A DNA stretch of 64,000 nucleotides from Shewanella oneidensis MR-1 (GTDB lineage: Bacteria; Pseudomonadota; Gammaproteobacteria; Enterobacterales; Shewanellaceae), in NCBI RefSeq assembly GCF_000146165.2, contig NC_004347.2:2108001-2172000 (forward strand). The letters are read 5' to 3'. Of the stretch, positions 47,142 to 56,816 are shown one piece after another; within the stretch, counting starts at the first letter, position 1, and each line of letters opens with the position of its first letter. A program made the position numbers and the translations under genes. The notes under the pieces were generated by a model. The model worked only from the letters and a program-made list of their open reading frames with translations. It was not told where the DNA came from and ran no database searches.

Positions 47142-47981
47142 ATGACCATAGAAAATATCAGTTGTAACAAGAGCTTTGGTGGTTGGCATAAACAATATCG
47201 CCATCAATCCCAAGTGCTAAATTGCCAGATGCGATTTGCGATTTATCTGCCACCCGAGGCGGCCAACAAACCCGTGCCAGTATTGTATTGGTTATCGGGT
47301 TTAACCTGCACCGACGAAAATTTTATGCAAAAGGCGGGCGCGCAGCGGATTGCGGCGCAGCTAGGGATGGCCATCGTTGCTCCCGATACCAGTCCCCGTG
47401 GCGATGAGGTTGCCGATGCACCGGATAAAGCCTATGACTTAGGTTTAGGTGCCGGGTTTTATTTGAATGCCACCAGAGCACCTTGGAATCGTCACTATAA
47501 AATGTATGACTATATCGTGCATGAACTGCCAGCACTGATTGAAGCAAATTTCCCCGTGACTGAGCAGCGCGCCATTTCAGGCCATTCAATGGGTGGGCAC
47601 GGCGCGTTAGTGATTGGGTTTTCCAATCCCCATCGATACAGCTCAATTTCGGCGTTTAGCCCCATCTGCAACCCAAGCAATGCGCCTTGGGGGATAAAAG
47701 CCTTTACTGAGTATCTTGGTGAAAATCGTGAGCATTGGCGCCAATACGATGCCTGCGAGTTATTAAAACTAGCCATTAGTGAGGTGCCAGTGTTAGTTGA
47801 CCAAGGTGATGCTGACAGCTTTTTAGACACGCAATTAATGCCACACAGCCTTAGCGATATCGCGACAGGAAAAGGCTATCCCTTAGATTTACGAATGCAG
47901 GCGGGGTACGATCATAGCTATTATTTTATTGCGAGCTTTATTGAAGAACACCTTAAATTCCATAGCTTGTATTTTAAGTAA
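47142..47981 (+). CDS. fghA: S-formylglutathione hydrolase
   Basis: It hydrolyses S-formylglutathione to formate and glutathione, completing formaldehyde detoxification. From ATG 47142 (AAAGGGA upstream) it is 279 residues, the normal length. This esterase D family protein shows VLYWLSGLTCTDENFM, the nucleophile in SGHSMGGHGAL and a C-terminal GYDHSYYFI carrying the catalytic His. It lies 138 bp after frmA. Confidence 0.95.
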   Translation: MTIENISCNKSFGGWHKQYRHQSQVLNCQMRFAIYLPPEAANKPVPVLYWLSGLTCTDENFMQKAGAQRIAAQLGMAIVAPDTSPRGDEVADAPDKAYDLGLGAGFYLNATRAPWNRHYKMYDYIVHELPALIEANFPVTEQRAISGHSMGGHGALVIGFSNPHRYSSISAFSPICNPSNAPWGIKAFTEYLGENREHWRQYDACELLKLAISEVPVLVDQGDADSFLDTQLMPHSLSDIATGKGYPLDLRMQAGYDHSYYFIASFIEEHLKFHSLYFK

Positions 47982-48081
47982 AACACCTAAATTAATAGCA
48001 GGGAATACGATATGAAATCGTGTTTTTTACAGTCCATATCCTGTGCCGCCAATGCCATGACTATCTGGCATGATGTACTGG

Positions 48082-48891
48082 TCAACCCAAACTGGACACT
48101 TTTACTTGAGAATTCTCAAACTCTACAGGTGACAGATCGTTATTAGCAGAATGAAGTCGCTCCAAGTTGTAATATTTGATGTAAGCCGTCACATCTTGCT
48201 TCATAAACTCCCTTGTTGGTTGAGCAACTTTAAAAATCCAATCGTGTTTCAAGCTACCAAAGAATCGCTCAACAACGGCATTATCCCAACACGCACCCAC
48301 ATCACCCATGCTGGCTCGGATACCATAGCTCGATAGCAGCCTACCGAATTGTTTACTGGTATATTGCGAGCCTCGGTCACTGTGAAATACCAGCCCTCGC
48401 GCTGGTTGTCGCAGGTTGTAGGCTTTTATTAATGCCTTGGATATCAAATCTGTGGTCATGCGTTTGTCTATGCGCCATCCCACAATCCGGCGTGAATATA
48501 AATCCATCACCACAGCTAAGTACATCCAGCCTTCACCCGTCTTTAAATAGGTCACGTCACCCGCCCAGACCTGATTAGCCGATACTGGATTAAAGTTCAT
48601 GTTTAACAGGTTATCAGCCACTGCATCTGAGTGTTTTCGCTGTGTCGTCACCTTGTAAGCACATCGCTGGGTTGCTTTGAGTCGAAGGCGGTGCATAATT
48701 TTACGAACGAGATAGCGACCAACCTGGTAGCCTTCCTTGCGCAATTTCTTCACCATTTCACGATTCCCTAAGCTGCCTCGACTTTGCTTAAATAGCTGTC
48801 GAACAAGGCGATAAAGCTTCAGTGTTTCAACGCTTATCACGTTTGCAGGGCGTTTATGCCAATCGTAATAGCCTGACTTACTGACACTCAT
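48082..48891 (-). CDS. IS3-family transposase OrfB (copy 3)
   Basis: Identical 269-residue DDE transposase to the copies at 16764 and 20886. Confidence 0.92.
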   Translation of the reverse strand: MSVSKSGYYDWHKRPANVISVETLKLYRLVRQLFKQSRGSLGNREMVKKLRKEGYQVGRYLVRKIMHRLRLKATQRCAYKVTTQRKHSDAVADNLLNMNFNPVSANQVWAGDVTYLKTGEGWMYLAVVMDLYSRRIVGWRIDKRMTTDLISKALIKAYNLRQPARGLVFHSDRGSQYTSKQFGRLLSSYGIRASMGDVGACWDNAVVERFFGSLKHDWIFKVAQPTREFMKQDVTAYIKYYNLERLHSANNDLSPVEFENSQVKVSSLG

Positions 48892-48950
48892 TACTCGACA
48901 TAACAGTGTTATGGGAAACAGGTGAGATTGCAGTTTGATGAAACGAAATC

Positions 48951-49241
48951 TTACTTCATTTCTCTCGCAAAGAAGGCGCTTGCCTTTTTTAGAATTTCTT
49001 TCTCCATGCGTAATTCTTTGTTTTCTCTACGCAATCGCTTCAACTCATCACGCTCAGACTCTTCTAAGGTGATGCCTTGTTGCAGGGCTTCGTGTTTTTC
49101 CTTCCAGTTGTAAAGCAGGCTCGTGCTAACTCCAAGAGACTTTGCCGCATCGGCAACGCTATAACCTTGCTCCAGCACCATCAAGACGGCTTCATCTTTA
49201 AATGCCTGCGGATAACTCTTATGTGATTTTTTCAGACTCAT
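48951..49241 (-). CDS. IS3-family transposase OrfA (copy 3)
   Basis: Identical 96-residue HTH/coiled-coil protein to the other two copies, with the frameshift site retained. Confidence 0.92.
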   Translation of the reverse strand: MSLKKSHKSYPQAFKDEAVLMVLEQGYSVADAAKSLGVSTSLLYNWKEKHEALQQGITLEESERDELKRLRRENKELRMEKEILKKASAFFAREMK

Positions 49242-49859
49242 ATAGACCTCTTAATTTATTGACCATACTGTCTCAAAATTAAGTGTCCGATGGGATTAGA
49301 CCAGAACATGATATTGCCAATACTGAATGCATAGAGTTAGTCAAAAACGATAATTCGACGGTAACCTTTTATGATTTCCATAAAGGCAAAGAAATGGTGG
49401 TTGGCACTGGCTTTTATTGATAAGCAATGGATTGTGACGGCAGCGCAGCTTGCCTATGAGCTAACCTCAAGCAATTGCGTGGCCCACAATGTTGTAGTCA
49501 GCTAGAAAGAACAATGCTTACAGTTTGTATTTGGCCGTGAAGATAACGTCTTGCGATTGGAAGGCAAGTGGCCTTAGATATTTTGGTGGCCAGCCCATCT
49601 GACTTTGGCTAATTCAGTTTGTATTATCAGTCTTCGCTCATAGCAAAATACCGAGCCAATATATTGCGAAGTTAAATATGGGGTCATTGAAAATTACTGA
49701 CGCATTTCATTCTTCAGGGATTGGATTGATCAAACGCTATTTGAGGCGTCACAGATATTGCACTAAAACCGAAGCGTGTTAGTACTGATACTTTCTTCAT
49801 CGGTGCTACAACTTATACAATACCTGCGATTAACCTCAATGTATCTGTTTTAGGAAACT

Positions 49860-50198
49860 ATGGATAAACTGCCATTTATGTGTTGCTTACTCGCAGTGTT
49901 ATTTGGTTGCAATACGAAGGGAACCTATGAACAAACAAGCCGAGAGTTAACGGGGCTTGAGTTGATAGCACCGCATCTTGGCTACTTTAAATCATGGGTG
50001 CCACTTGGTAGTGATGGGGTCTATCAGATGACGGATGAGCAACAAGTGGAGCAAGTTAACGTGTTGAATTTGTGCTTGAATCAGTTGAAATCATCCAGTG
50101 AAGCATTGCCCAGTCACGCGCTTCGCAGTGTTTTAGTTGTACAATGCATGGAGAAACAAGGTTGGCAGTTAGTGGTTGAAGAGCTGTATATCACTTGA
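49860..50198 (+). CDS. Small putative lipoprotein
   Basis: The 112-residue protein has a type II signal with lipobox LFGC (lipidated Cys17) after a hydrophobic stretch. The mature part is polar, with no family I recognise; Cys pairs at NLCLNQ and VVQCMEK could form a disulfide. AGGAAAC precedes the ATG. The terminator at 50204-50232 follows. Asn after the lipid Cys suggests outer-membrane sorting by the enteric rule. Confidence 0.6.
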   Translation: MDKLPFMCCLLAVLFGCNTKGTYEQTSRELTGLELIAPHLGYFKSWVPLGSDGVYQMTDEQQVEQVNVLNLCLNQLKSSSEALPSHALRSVLVVQCMEKQGWQLVVEELYIT

Positions 50199-50203
50199 TA
50201 ATA

Positions 50204-50232
50204 AACGCCTGCATTTTTGCAGGCGCTTTTGA
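50204..50232. terminator. Terminator after the lipoprotein gene
   Basis: Stem CGCCTGCA/TGCAGGCG with loop TTTT, then CTTTT. It lies between convergent genes. Confidence 0.85.
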
Positions 50233-50272
50233 GTTTATTGATTTGATATCGCAACTTATCGCATCTTAAAAA

Positions 50273-50623
50273 CTACTTCTTAACCCATTTCCCTTGGGCA
50301 TTTTGCACATAGTTGCCTTTATCTGTGGCGGCGATGGCTTTTTCGCCGGCCAGTTTGGCGACATCAGCGGCAGAAAGATTGTTCTTTTTGGCGATGGTTT
50401 CGTAGTGGGCACGGCGCTTGTTATTGACTTCATCCATCACGGCTTTGGCATCGCTATTATTTTGCACTAGACCTAAATAGCCATTGGGTTGCTCGCCTAA
50501 ATAGCCTTGGGATTTAGCTTCTTGTAATGACATGGCAAAGACATTTAGGCTAAATAAGCCCAGACTTAACAGCAGCAGTAACTTTGGCTTTAGTCGCAGT
50601 GTTTTTAGTGGCACTAATTTCAT
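50273..50623 (-). CDS. ydbL: YdbL family (DUF1318) periplasmic protein
   Basis: The 116-residue protein has a long signal peptide (KPKLLLLLSLGLFSLNVFA) and a small helical domain with MSLQEAKSQGYLGEQPNGYLG and NNLSAADVAKLAGEKAI, the DUF1318 pattern. It is the last gene of ydbH-ynbE-ydbL. In E. coli YdbL acts with YdbH and YnbE in an envelope bridge for phospholipid transport, perhaps as an assembly factor. Confidence 0.9.
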   Translation of the reverse strand: MKLVPLKTLRLKPKLLLLLSLGLFSLNVFAMSLQEAKSQGYLGEQPNGYLGLVQNNSDAKAVMDEVNNKRRAHYETIAKKNNLSAADVAKLAGEKAIAATDKGNYVQNAQGKWVKK

Positions 50624-50647
50624 CGTATATTCCTCAATTCTTTGTGA

Positions 50648-50848
50648 TTAGAACAACTTATCATCCGATAGAAGCTGATCTAGCTCCTTATCCACTTTAA
50701 TTTTTATCTCGTGTTCAATTTTCACATTGAGATTAATGACAATCGGTTTATCCGGTGGTTCAATCTTTACTGTTGGGGCGCAGCCTTGCAATGTGCCTAG
50801 TAGCAGCAATGCACCTAAACTGACTTGCTGTAATTGAATGATCTTCAC
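50648..50848 (-). CDS. ynbE: YnbE-like outer membrane lipoprotein
   Basis: The 66-residue protein has lipobox LQGC (Cys23) and a short beta-type mature chain (VKIEPPDKPIVINLNVKIE). In E. coli YnbE forms an amyloid-like beta-stack that contacts the C-terminus of YdbH at the outer membrane. The order ydbH-ynbE-ydbL is the same here; its start lies 12 bp after the ydbH stop. Confidence 0.92.
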   Translation of the reverse strand: MKIIQLQQVSLGALLLLGTLQGCAPTVKIEPPDKPIVINLNVKIEHEIKIKVDKELDQLLSDDKLF

Positions 50849-50860
50849 TGAGGTTTCCTT

Positions 50861-53800
50861 TTACTTCACGGATTTTTCGATTCTATTCTGCAGATCGTTA
50901 CCAATCTGAAGACTCCTGAATAATTGCAGCATGTTCTCTTCATGAGAGTAATTCAAGTGGATGGGACGTTCAATCCCTTGGCTGCGGCCTTTGACTTCTA
51001 CCAATAGAGTAGCATCGCCCGTGTTATCCATATCGAAGCTACTGGATAACTGGCTGTATGCTAAGTGCTCAAGCGCTGAAAATACAAAATCAAGGTAAGG
51101 CTGAGATTGGCGCATTTGATCTACCGCCGGATTGCCAGATATAGCAATTAAACCGCCAGGTGCACGGGCGGCTAATTGGCCGCCGCTGATCGACACTTTA
51201 CCATCGACTAAGTCCACGGGTAACACGCCATCGAAGAGGCCATTGGCATAGATGCCTATTTGGGGTTGAATCCGCAGCACTTCTTCAAGATCCATGCCCT
51301 GTAATAACAAGTAAGCGTGTGATTTATCCTGTAATTTTAAATTAAAATCCGGCAGTAAAAACTGGCCGCTCAATACGTTGCCCTTAGCTGTCATTGAGAC
51401 ATCGGTATCACTTAAGCCCGTGAGTTGTTGTAGCCAATTCTCGGGGAGCTTCTCAGCATCTCTATCGAGGACGATATCGGCATTGACCTCGATATCGGTG
51501 AATGGGAATCCAGGGTCGAATAATCTAAAGGTCATGATTGTTTGAGGGCAATTTAGGCGACTTAAGTTGCTAAAATAGTTGCTAAGATCACCTGAGGCTT
51601 GGGGCGTTTTATAGGATTGGCCCCAAGTGAACTCGCACTGTGCCTGTAACTTTCCACCCTCGAAGCGGGTATCTTTGTAAAAACCTTCAAGCTCGGTCAT
51701 CGACTGGGTAATTTGCATCGCAAATTCGGTCTGTTCAGGCTGATGTGTCAGCTGAAATTGTGCTTGTAATTGGTTATGCCCGGTCATATTTAATTCAGCG
51801 GGTAGCGGCTGAGTTTGATTAAGCAGGGATAATGCTTCTGTCATGCTGGTATCGACCACCCATTGCCCAGTTAACAGCAGTGGCAAGTTTGCATTGGCGA
51901 GCTGCAATTGATGATGGCTTTGAAGTTGAACATTGCCGACTTGCCACTGTTCATCACCAATAAGCGTGCTATTTTTCCAATGTAAATCTTGCACTAGGGC
52001 TAAGTTATCCAGCTTAAGCACAGTTTGTTTACGTGTACGTCCCTTCGCCGAGAGCTGCTTTTCAATTGATAACTGTTTGGCTTGCCAGTGGAGTGTATTT
52101 TTGATTTGGCTCGATTGAATCGCTGTTAAAAAAGGGTCTTGGCTCGAAAAATTCACTGCCACGCCCTGTGATAATCCAAGGGAAAAATCCTGCACAGTGA
52201 TATCGTCGCGGCTGCTCAGACTGGTTTTCGTGCTGTGATCTAAGGCCTGCGTTTGGTGTTGTGCATGGGCATTGTCTATTGCAAGCGTTTCGACCGTTTG
52301 GCTAAAACGCAGCTGCTTAAGCGTGAGTGACATTGGGGGTAAGTTAAGCGCAAATTGACTCCCCGCCGCGGTAGTCGCATCCTGTGCTGAAAATGATGTT
52401 GAGCTAACTGTGAGTGGAGCCTTGGCGTTTAGCTGAACATTGCCTAAGCCCAACTGGGTCTGTTTATTTTGAGTGTCAGATGCTTGTGTCGCATTTTGTA
52501 AGTGAATATCCCCAAGGGTTAATTGCAGTGTGTCAGTCGACTCCTTGGAGATGGGCGCAGTCTTAAGTTGCCAATCGATGCCTTGGGCAGACTGTTTAAG
52601 ATTAATCACTCCCGCAGTTTGCAAAGCACTCGAGCCCCAATTTAACGCTTGAGGTGCATCTTGCCAGCGCTTGTGTAAGTCAAGTTCACGTAAGTTGAGC
52701 GGAGTATTTTGTTGAAGCGCGATGTGCCACTGAGTTTGCAACGTCCATGTATCCGATGCTGGAGTTAAGTGCGCGTTATCTAATCGAGTGTTCGTGAGGC
52801 GAATGCGCGTCTCGAGTTTACTGCCTAAGGTGAATAATTCCACCGCGGGCAAGGTCAACGGCTCATCTGATTTTGCCAAGGTATAATGCAGCGGCTCAGT
52901 CATCAAGAATGCCAGTCCAATCGGGGACTGGGTGCTTTTAAGCCCCGAGAGTAAAGTGTTAAGCGTTTGATAGTCATTATCATTTAACTGCAAAGAGTGA
53001 TTTAGGGCATCTAATAACAGCGCTTGTTGCGCGGCATTGGGCGTTAACGCAAGGCTAAAAGGTTCGAGTGTTAGATTCAGTGCTGCTAATGAACCACTGA
53101 CACTAAACGCCACAGCTGGTTGTGGCGCTAAGGTGAAATCTGCAAAATGCGCTAAAGTGACACTCGGCTGGATAAACTGATGGTCACTCTTTATATCGCC
53201 CGTCGTGAGCTTGAAAGTACTTTGCGAGACTAACTGACCACTCAGTGTCATGCCAAGCGCTTGCCACTGTTGATCCCATTGTATCAATTGGCTAAGAATA
53301 CTGGTTGGCGTTTGGTGCAGGCTAATTTGATGCAGACTCTCCAGCAGCGGCGCGATGTTCAGTTCACTCTTTAACGTCCATTCATCGCTGCCAAGTGTTG
53401 CGGCTAAGCTGACAAGCGGCTTGTCCTCATGGCTAAAGGCAGTGGTTAATTCCCCATGTTTATCAAGGCTGAGTTTATCCATCACCAGTTGATAGGCGCT
53501 GTGATTGGCTTGCGCCGTTAAGCTCAGTGTGGTTTTACCTATCTCAATTAAGGGCAAGGATTTGATATTTAAAGGTATTGCAGGCGTTTGTTCATCGGCA
53601 ATGCTGGGGCTTCGCTCAAAGAGTGATTGGCCGAGTTCGACTTCAATCTCGCCCGTACTAATGTGTTTGATTTTTTGGCTCAAGACGTCAAGCTGGCTAA
53701 GCTGCAGCAGTTCTGCAACACTTTTGGGCCAATTAAGCTCAAGTTGAATATCCAGATCCTTTACCACTAAGTGCGAATCATGCACGCGAATGCTAGCGGA

Positions 53801-54121
53801 GCGAATTTGCCAATGTTCTAAGCCCATGGAGCCTAAACGAATATCGGTCAGCTCACTGTCCATGCCGCTTAAGGCATAATTGGCGGCGCGCAGAATAAGG
53901 GTTTCGGTCTCACTATTGACAATCCATACGGTGAGCGCAATACCCGCTAACATACCTGCCAATGTGGTAGCGATAAGGCTTTGTTTTACGCGCTTTTTGA
54001 TTGTAGTTCTGCGCCGCGGCGCGCCAGTTTCTACCATTTGGGAATGTGACGTTGCAGCCGAGCTCGCCAGCAGTGCGGGTTCGACGGTATCCTTTTTCAG
54101 TGGTATTGACGTCTTAACCAT
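50861..54121 (-). CDS. ydbH: YdbH, AsmA-like intermembrane lipid transport protein
   Basis: The 1086-residue protein has one N-terminal membrane anchor (SLIATTLAGMLAGIALTVWIV, about residues 48-68 after a basic cytoplasmic stretch) and a long periplasmic beta-rich body. The C-terminal YdbH domain includes GLFDGVLPVDLVDGKVSISGG and YSQLSSSFDMD. Together with TamB and YhdP, the family carries phospholipids to the outer membrane in E. coli. It is longer than the E. coli protein (about 880 residues), the extra length being in the middle. Confidence 0.9.
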   Translation of the reverse strand: MVKTSIPLKKDTVEPALLASSAATSHSQMVETGAPRRRTTIKKRVKQSLIATTLAGMLAGIALTVWIVNSETETLILRAANYALSGMDSELTDIRLGSMGLEHWQIRSASIRVHDSHLVVKDLDIQLELNWPKSVAELLQLSQLDVLSQKIKHISTGEIEVELGQSLFERSPSIADEQTPAIPLNIKSLPLIEIGKTTLSLTAQANHSAYQLVMDKLSLDKHGELTTAFSHEDKPLVSLAATLGSDEWTLKSELNIAPLLESLHQISLHQTPTSILSQLIQWDQQWQALGMTLSGQLVSQSTFKLTTGDIKSDHQFIQPSVTLAHFADFTLAPQPAVAFSVSGSLAALNLTLEPFSLALTPNAAQQALLLDALNHSLQLNDNDYQTLNTLLSGLKSTQSPIGLAFLMTEPLHYTLAKSDEPLTLPAVELFTLGSKLETRIRLTNTRLDNAHLTPASDTWTLQTQWHIALQQNTPLNLRELDLHKRWQDAPQALNWGSSALQTAGVINLKQSAQGIDWQLKTAPISKESTDTLQLTLGDIHLQNATQASDTQNKQTQLGLGNVQLNAKAPLTVSSTSFSAQDATTAAGSQFALNLPPMSLTLKQLRFSQTVETLAIDNAHAQHQTQALDHSTKTSLSSRDDITVQDFSLGLSQGVAVNFSSQDPFLTAIQSSQIKNTLHWQAKQLSIEKQLSAKGRTRKQTVLKLDNLALVQDLHWKNSTLIGDEQWQVGNVQLQSHHQLQLANANLPLLLTGQWVVDTSMTEALSLLNQTQPLPAELNMTGHNQLQAQFQLTHQPEQTEFAMQITQSMTELEGFYKDTRFEGGKLQAQCEFTWGQSYKTPQASGDLSNYFSNLSRLNCPQTIMTFRLFDPGFPFTDIEVNADIVLDRDAEKLPENWLQQLTGLSDTDVSMTAKGNVLSGQFLLPDFNLKLQDKSHAYLLLQGMDLEEVLRIQPQIGIYANGLFDGVLPVDLVDGKVSISGGQLAARAPGGLIAISGNPAVDQMRQSQPYLDFVFSALEHLAYSQLSSSFDMDNTGDATLLVEVKGRSQGIERPIHLNYSHEENMLQLFRSLQIGNDLQNRIEKSVK

Positions 54122-54331
54122 GTGAGTCGAATATCATCCTTATCATTATCGCGCTTTGGCTTACGTTAGCTGGAGATTTGAATGCCAGCGATAAAAGGCA
54201 AGCAGGATTAGCGGCAGTTTAGCATTCAAGCGCGTGGCTGACTAATCCTGATATTGGCAAATAAGGGTAAGAGCCTGTAGTTAATCATCTTGGTTTTACA
54301 GGCACTTATACTGTAGTAGTTTAACCCGACT

Positions 54332-55519
54332 CTAGCCTAAAAGCTGCGCACTAATCACCGCAAGGCCACATAGTAGTGCGAGCACTAAGCCTAATGTTCC
54401 CCCTGCGACGCGGTAGCCTTGGGGAAGCTTGGCTTTATCCCGTTGTTTTCTTTGTACCCATACCATAGAAACCGGTAAAAAAATCGCGAGGATCACTAAA
54501 GCGATTGCCGCGTAGCCTAGAGCGGTAATAAATCCCTGTGGGTAGAAAAGGGCAAAGCCTAATGGCGGCACAAAAGTGATCGCCGCGGTGACACTGCGAC
54601 CCGTCGCATTATCCTCTTGCCTTAAGTTGGCGGCTATAAAGTCAAATAGACCTAGGCTCACGCCTAAAAAGGAGGTCGCAAGGGCGAGATCGGCAAACAC
54701 ACTAATCGCTGAGCTTAAGTATTGGCTGTGAAGTACACTCGCTAATTGACTAATAAAGCCAGAAAGACTTTGATTGGTCATCAATTGGCTTTGGCTTAGT
54801 ACGCCTTGGCTACCCAGTTGCCACAGCAGGTAAATCAGCAGGGGTAACGCTGAGCCGAGCAGCATAATTTTGCGCAGCGCTTTCACTTCGATGCCTAAGT
54901 AGCGCACCACGGACGGAATCGAACCATGAAAACCAAACGAGGTAAAAATCACTGGGATGGCCGACACAATAAGCCCTTGCTCTAGCGGCAGTTCGAGTAA
55001 ATGCGTGCCTTCCACCTGTGGCAGTAATAAGGCCAGCATTAGGATTAACGCAATGATTTTTAAACTAAAGAGTACGCGATTAATCAAATCGACACAGTGC
55101 GTACCTAAACCCACAATCGTACCAATCAAGAGGGTAAATAAGATGGCGCCCGCCTGTGGCGGCAGTGCTAGCCCTAACCAAGAGGTGAGTTTTTGATGCA
55201 CTTGCTCACCACCGCCAGCGATGTAGGCGGCGCACAGGGCATAGAGTAAAAACATTAACGCGATACAGGCAACCACTTGGCCTTTTGTGCCCAATAGATG
55301 ACGGGCTAATTGGTTGAGGCTGGCATCACTCGGGGCAAATTGGTGGATTTCGACCATGAGTAGGGCAGTGTAGGCCATTAATGCCCAGAAGATCAGCATA
55401 ATCATGCTCGACATGCCAAAGCCAAGGCCGGCCGATGCGATGGGGAGTGCGAGCATGCCCGCGCCAATGGTGGTGCCTGCAATCAGCAGTAAACTGCCGA
55501 AAAATTTATTTTGTGTCAT
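54332..55519 (-). CDS. Aromatic amino acid permease (HAAAP family, TyrP/Mtr-like)
   Basis: The 395-residue inner-membrane proton symporter has 11 hydrophobic spans and the family N-terminal motif FFGSLLLIAGTTIGAGMLALP, with FTSFGFHGSIPSVV in the middle. The family includes TyrP, Mtr and TnaB; TyrP is the closest impression, but tryptophan cannot be excluded. Its upstream region is unusually long (about 580 bp). Confidence 0.85.
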   Translation of the reverse strand: MTQNKFFGSLLLIAGTTIGAGMLALPIASAGLGFGMSSMIMLIFWALMAYTALLMVEIHQFAPSDASLNQLARHLLGTKGQVVACIALMFLLYALCAAYIAGGGEQVHQKLTSWLGLALPPQAGAILFTLLIGTIVGLGTHCVDLINRVLFSLKIIALILMLALLLPQVEGTHLLELPLEQGLIVSAIPVIFTSFGFHGSIPSVVRYLGIEVKALRKIMLLGSALPLLIYLLWQLGSQGVLSQSQLMTNQSLSGFISQLASVLHSQYLSSAISVFADLALATSFLGVSLGLFDFIAANLRQEDNATGRSVTAAITFVPPLGFALFYPQGFITALGYAAIALVILAIFLPVSMVWVQRKQRDKAKLPQGYRVAGGTLGLVLALLCGLAVISAQLLG

Positions 55520-56098
55520 AACTTACGCTCAGACGTCTTAATGAATGGCTCGAATATCTCAGATGAGATAAAGGCTTAAGCAGAATGGCGGCGCGATACG
55601 ACGGCTGAGTGCTGTACTTGTGTGAGTACAAAGCGTTGGGATCGTGGCGCAATCTGCGGATCGTTGGGGATATGGCCACAATGGAAGGTCAGGCGAGAGT
55701 GCCTATCTATGCCATTGCGGCTACAGATAGGGATAATAAGCTGTTGTTGTAATACACATAAAACGCGCCTTTTTAGCAAAATTTGCAGTTGATCTTAGCC
55801 TATGCGTTTAAGGCAACAGACGTTGATCTAAAATTTTATCTTAAATGTTAATAAGTTGGATCTTTTCCTCGGGTGTAAATCGAGGATGCGGGTTACGATA
55901 GGTAGTTAAGCTGTACTTGTCAACCATTACGACAGTATTTTGCTGATTTATTGACAGAGGCACGCTCTGGTGGGCTTGGTCGGTTACCGTTTAGGGACGA
56001 TATGTTGCGTTTACTAAAGCGTCGCAAATAACTGCAACTCTGCCGAAGCCTTAAAGGCTTGCGGCAGATACAGATGCAGCGGTGCTGGTGGTTCAGGA
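55520..56098. other. Long gene-poor region upstream of the permease
   Basis: About 580 bp lie between hisIE and the permease start, both on the minus strand. A 67-codon minus-strand frame (55576-55779) has no family resemblance and no good ribosome site. An inverted repeat GTACTTGTGTGAGTAC lies near 55616-55631, and the stretch 55830-55865 is AT-rich. It probably holds the permease promoter and regulatory sites; I see no clear TyrR box. Confidence 0.4.
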
Positions 56099-56734
56099 TT
56101 ATTTTCGCTGTGCTTTTTGATGGCGAGCGAGCAGATTCGCCGTGATATCACTTAAGCTCAGCGCTTGATCTTCAAGCAGCACTAATAAGTGATACATGAG
56201 ATCTGATGCCTCATTAACGAGCTCTTCTTTATCGTGGGTGGCGGCAGCCAAGGCGGTTTCTAGTCCTTCTTCACCGACTTTTTGGGCGATGCGTTTTGTG
56301 CCACGCGCAAATAAAGAGGCAGTGTAGCTCGATTCTGGACTTTGACCTTTACGCGAGGCGATAAGCTCGGCCAGATTGTTTAAAAAGGGGTGAGCATTCC
56401 CGTCGAGCCAGCAGCTTTCGGTGCCTTTATGGCAGGTTGGGCCATTGGGCAACACTTGCACCAGCAAGCTGTCGTTATCGCAGTCTTTATCGATGGCGAC
56501 CAATTTTAGGGTATGGCCTGAGGTTTCGCCCTTAGTCCATAAACGTTGCTTAGAACGGCTAAAAAACGTCACATCACCGGTTGCCAGAGTCTGTTCCAGC
56601 GCGGCTTTATCCATATACCCGAGCATTAATACCTTGCCTGATAAGTGGTTTTGGATAACAGCAGGGATAAGCCCATCCTGTTTGTCCCAATCCAGCTCGC
56701 TAAAATCTGACTTAGTGTTTGTTTGCGTTGACAT
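56099..56734 (-). CDS. hisI: Bifunctional phosphoribosyl-AMP cyclohydrolase/phosphoribosyl-ATP pyrophosphatase
   Basis: It carries out steps 2 and 3 of histidine synthesis. From ATG 56734 it is 211 residues; GTG 56743 is also in frame. The N-terminal cyclohydrolase domain has [29 protein letters not shown] and zinc ligands around [11 protein letters not shown]...GPTCH; the C-terminal pyrophosphatase has [13 protein letters not shown] and [13 protein letters not shown]. It is the last his gene and is separated from hisF by a repeat. Confidence 0.95.
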   Translation of the reverse strand: MSTQTNTKSDFSELDWDKQDGLIPAVIQNHLSGKVLMLGYMDKAALEQTLATGDVTFFSRSKQRLWTKGETSGHTLKLVAIDKDCDNDSLLVQVLPNGPTCHKGTESCWLDGNAHPFLNNLAELIASRKGQSPESSYTASLFARGTKRIAQKVGEEGLETALAAATHDKEELVNEASDLMYHLLVLLEDQALSLSDITANLLARHQKAQRK

Positions 56735-56757
56735 AGTATTCACTCTTAATCTATTTG

Positions 56758-56813
56758 TAGAACCTAGAACCTAGAACCTAGAACCTAGAACCTAGAACCT
56801 AGAACCTAGAACC
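56758..56813 (-). repeat. Heptanucleotide repeat TAGAACC x8 between hisF and hisI
   Basis: Eight perfect 7-bp units (GGTTCTA on the coding strand) lie between the hisF stop at 56817-56819 and the hisI start. They fill most of the intercistronic gap. Confidence 0.97.
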
Positions 56814-56816
56814 GCT

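Larger units (their letters stand above)
48074..49308 (-). mobile_element. IS3-family element, copy 3 of 3
   Basis: Same 1235-bp element as copies 1 and 2, with a clean 3-bp target duplication TGA (48071-48073 and 49309-49311). It sits in the protease pseudogene downstream of fghA. Confidence 0.95.
48012..49577 (+). pseudogene. Trypsin-like serine protease gene, broken by an IS and mutations
   Basis: If IS copy 3 and one TGA duplication are removed, a frame runs MKSCFLQSISCAANAMTIW then HDIANTECIELVKN and ends at KEMVVGTGFY-stop near 49420. In the next frame FIDKQWIVTAAQLAYEL continues directly; GTGF.IDKQWIVTAAH is the trypsin (S1) entry motif, here with Gln in place of the catalytic His. 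Further on GREDNVLRLEG and in-frame stops follow, to TAG 49575-49577. Thus it carries the IS insertion, a frameshift, stop codons and a lost active-site residue. Confidence 0.7.

Noticed and set aside
55576..55779. 67-codon minus-strand frame upstream of the permease
   Set aside because: No family resemblance and no clear ribosome site; composition looks random.
56758..56813. CRISPR-like array
   Set aside because: The units are 7 bp and contiguous with no spacers, and no cas genes are in the window.
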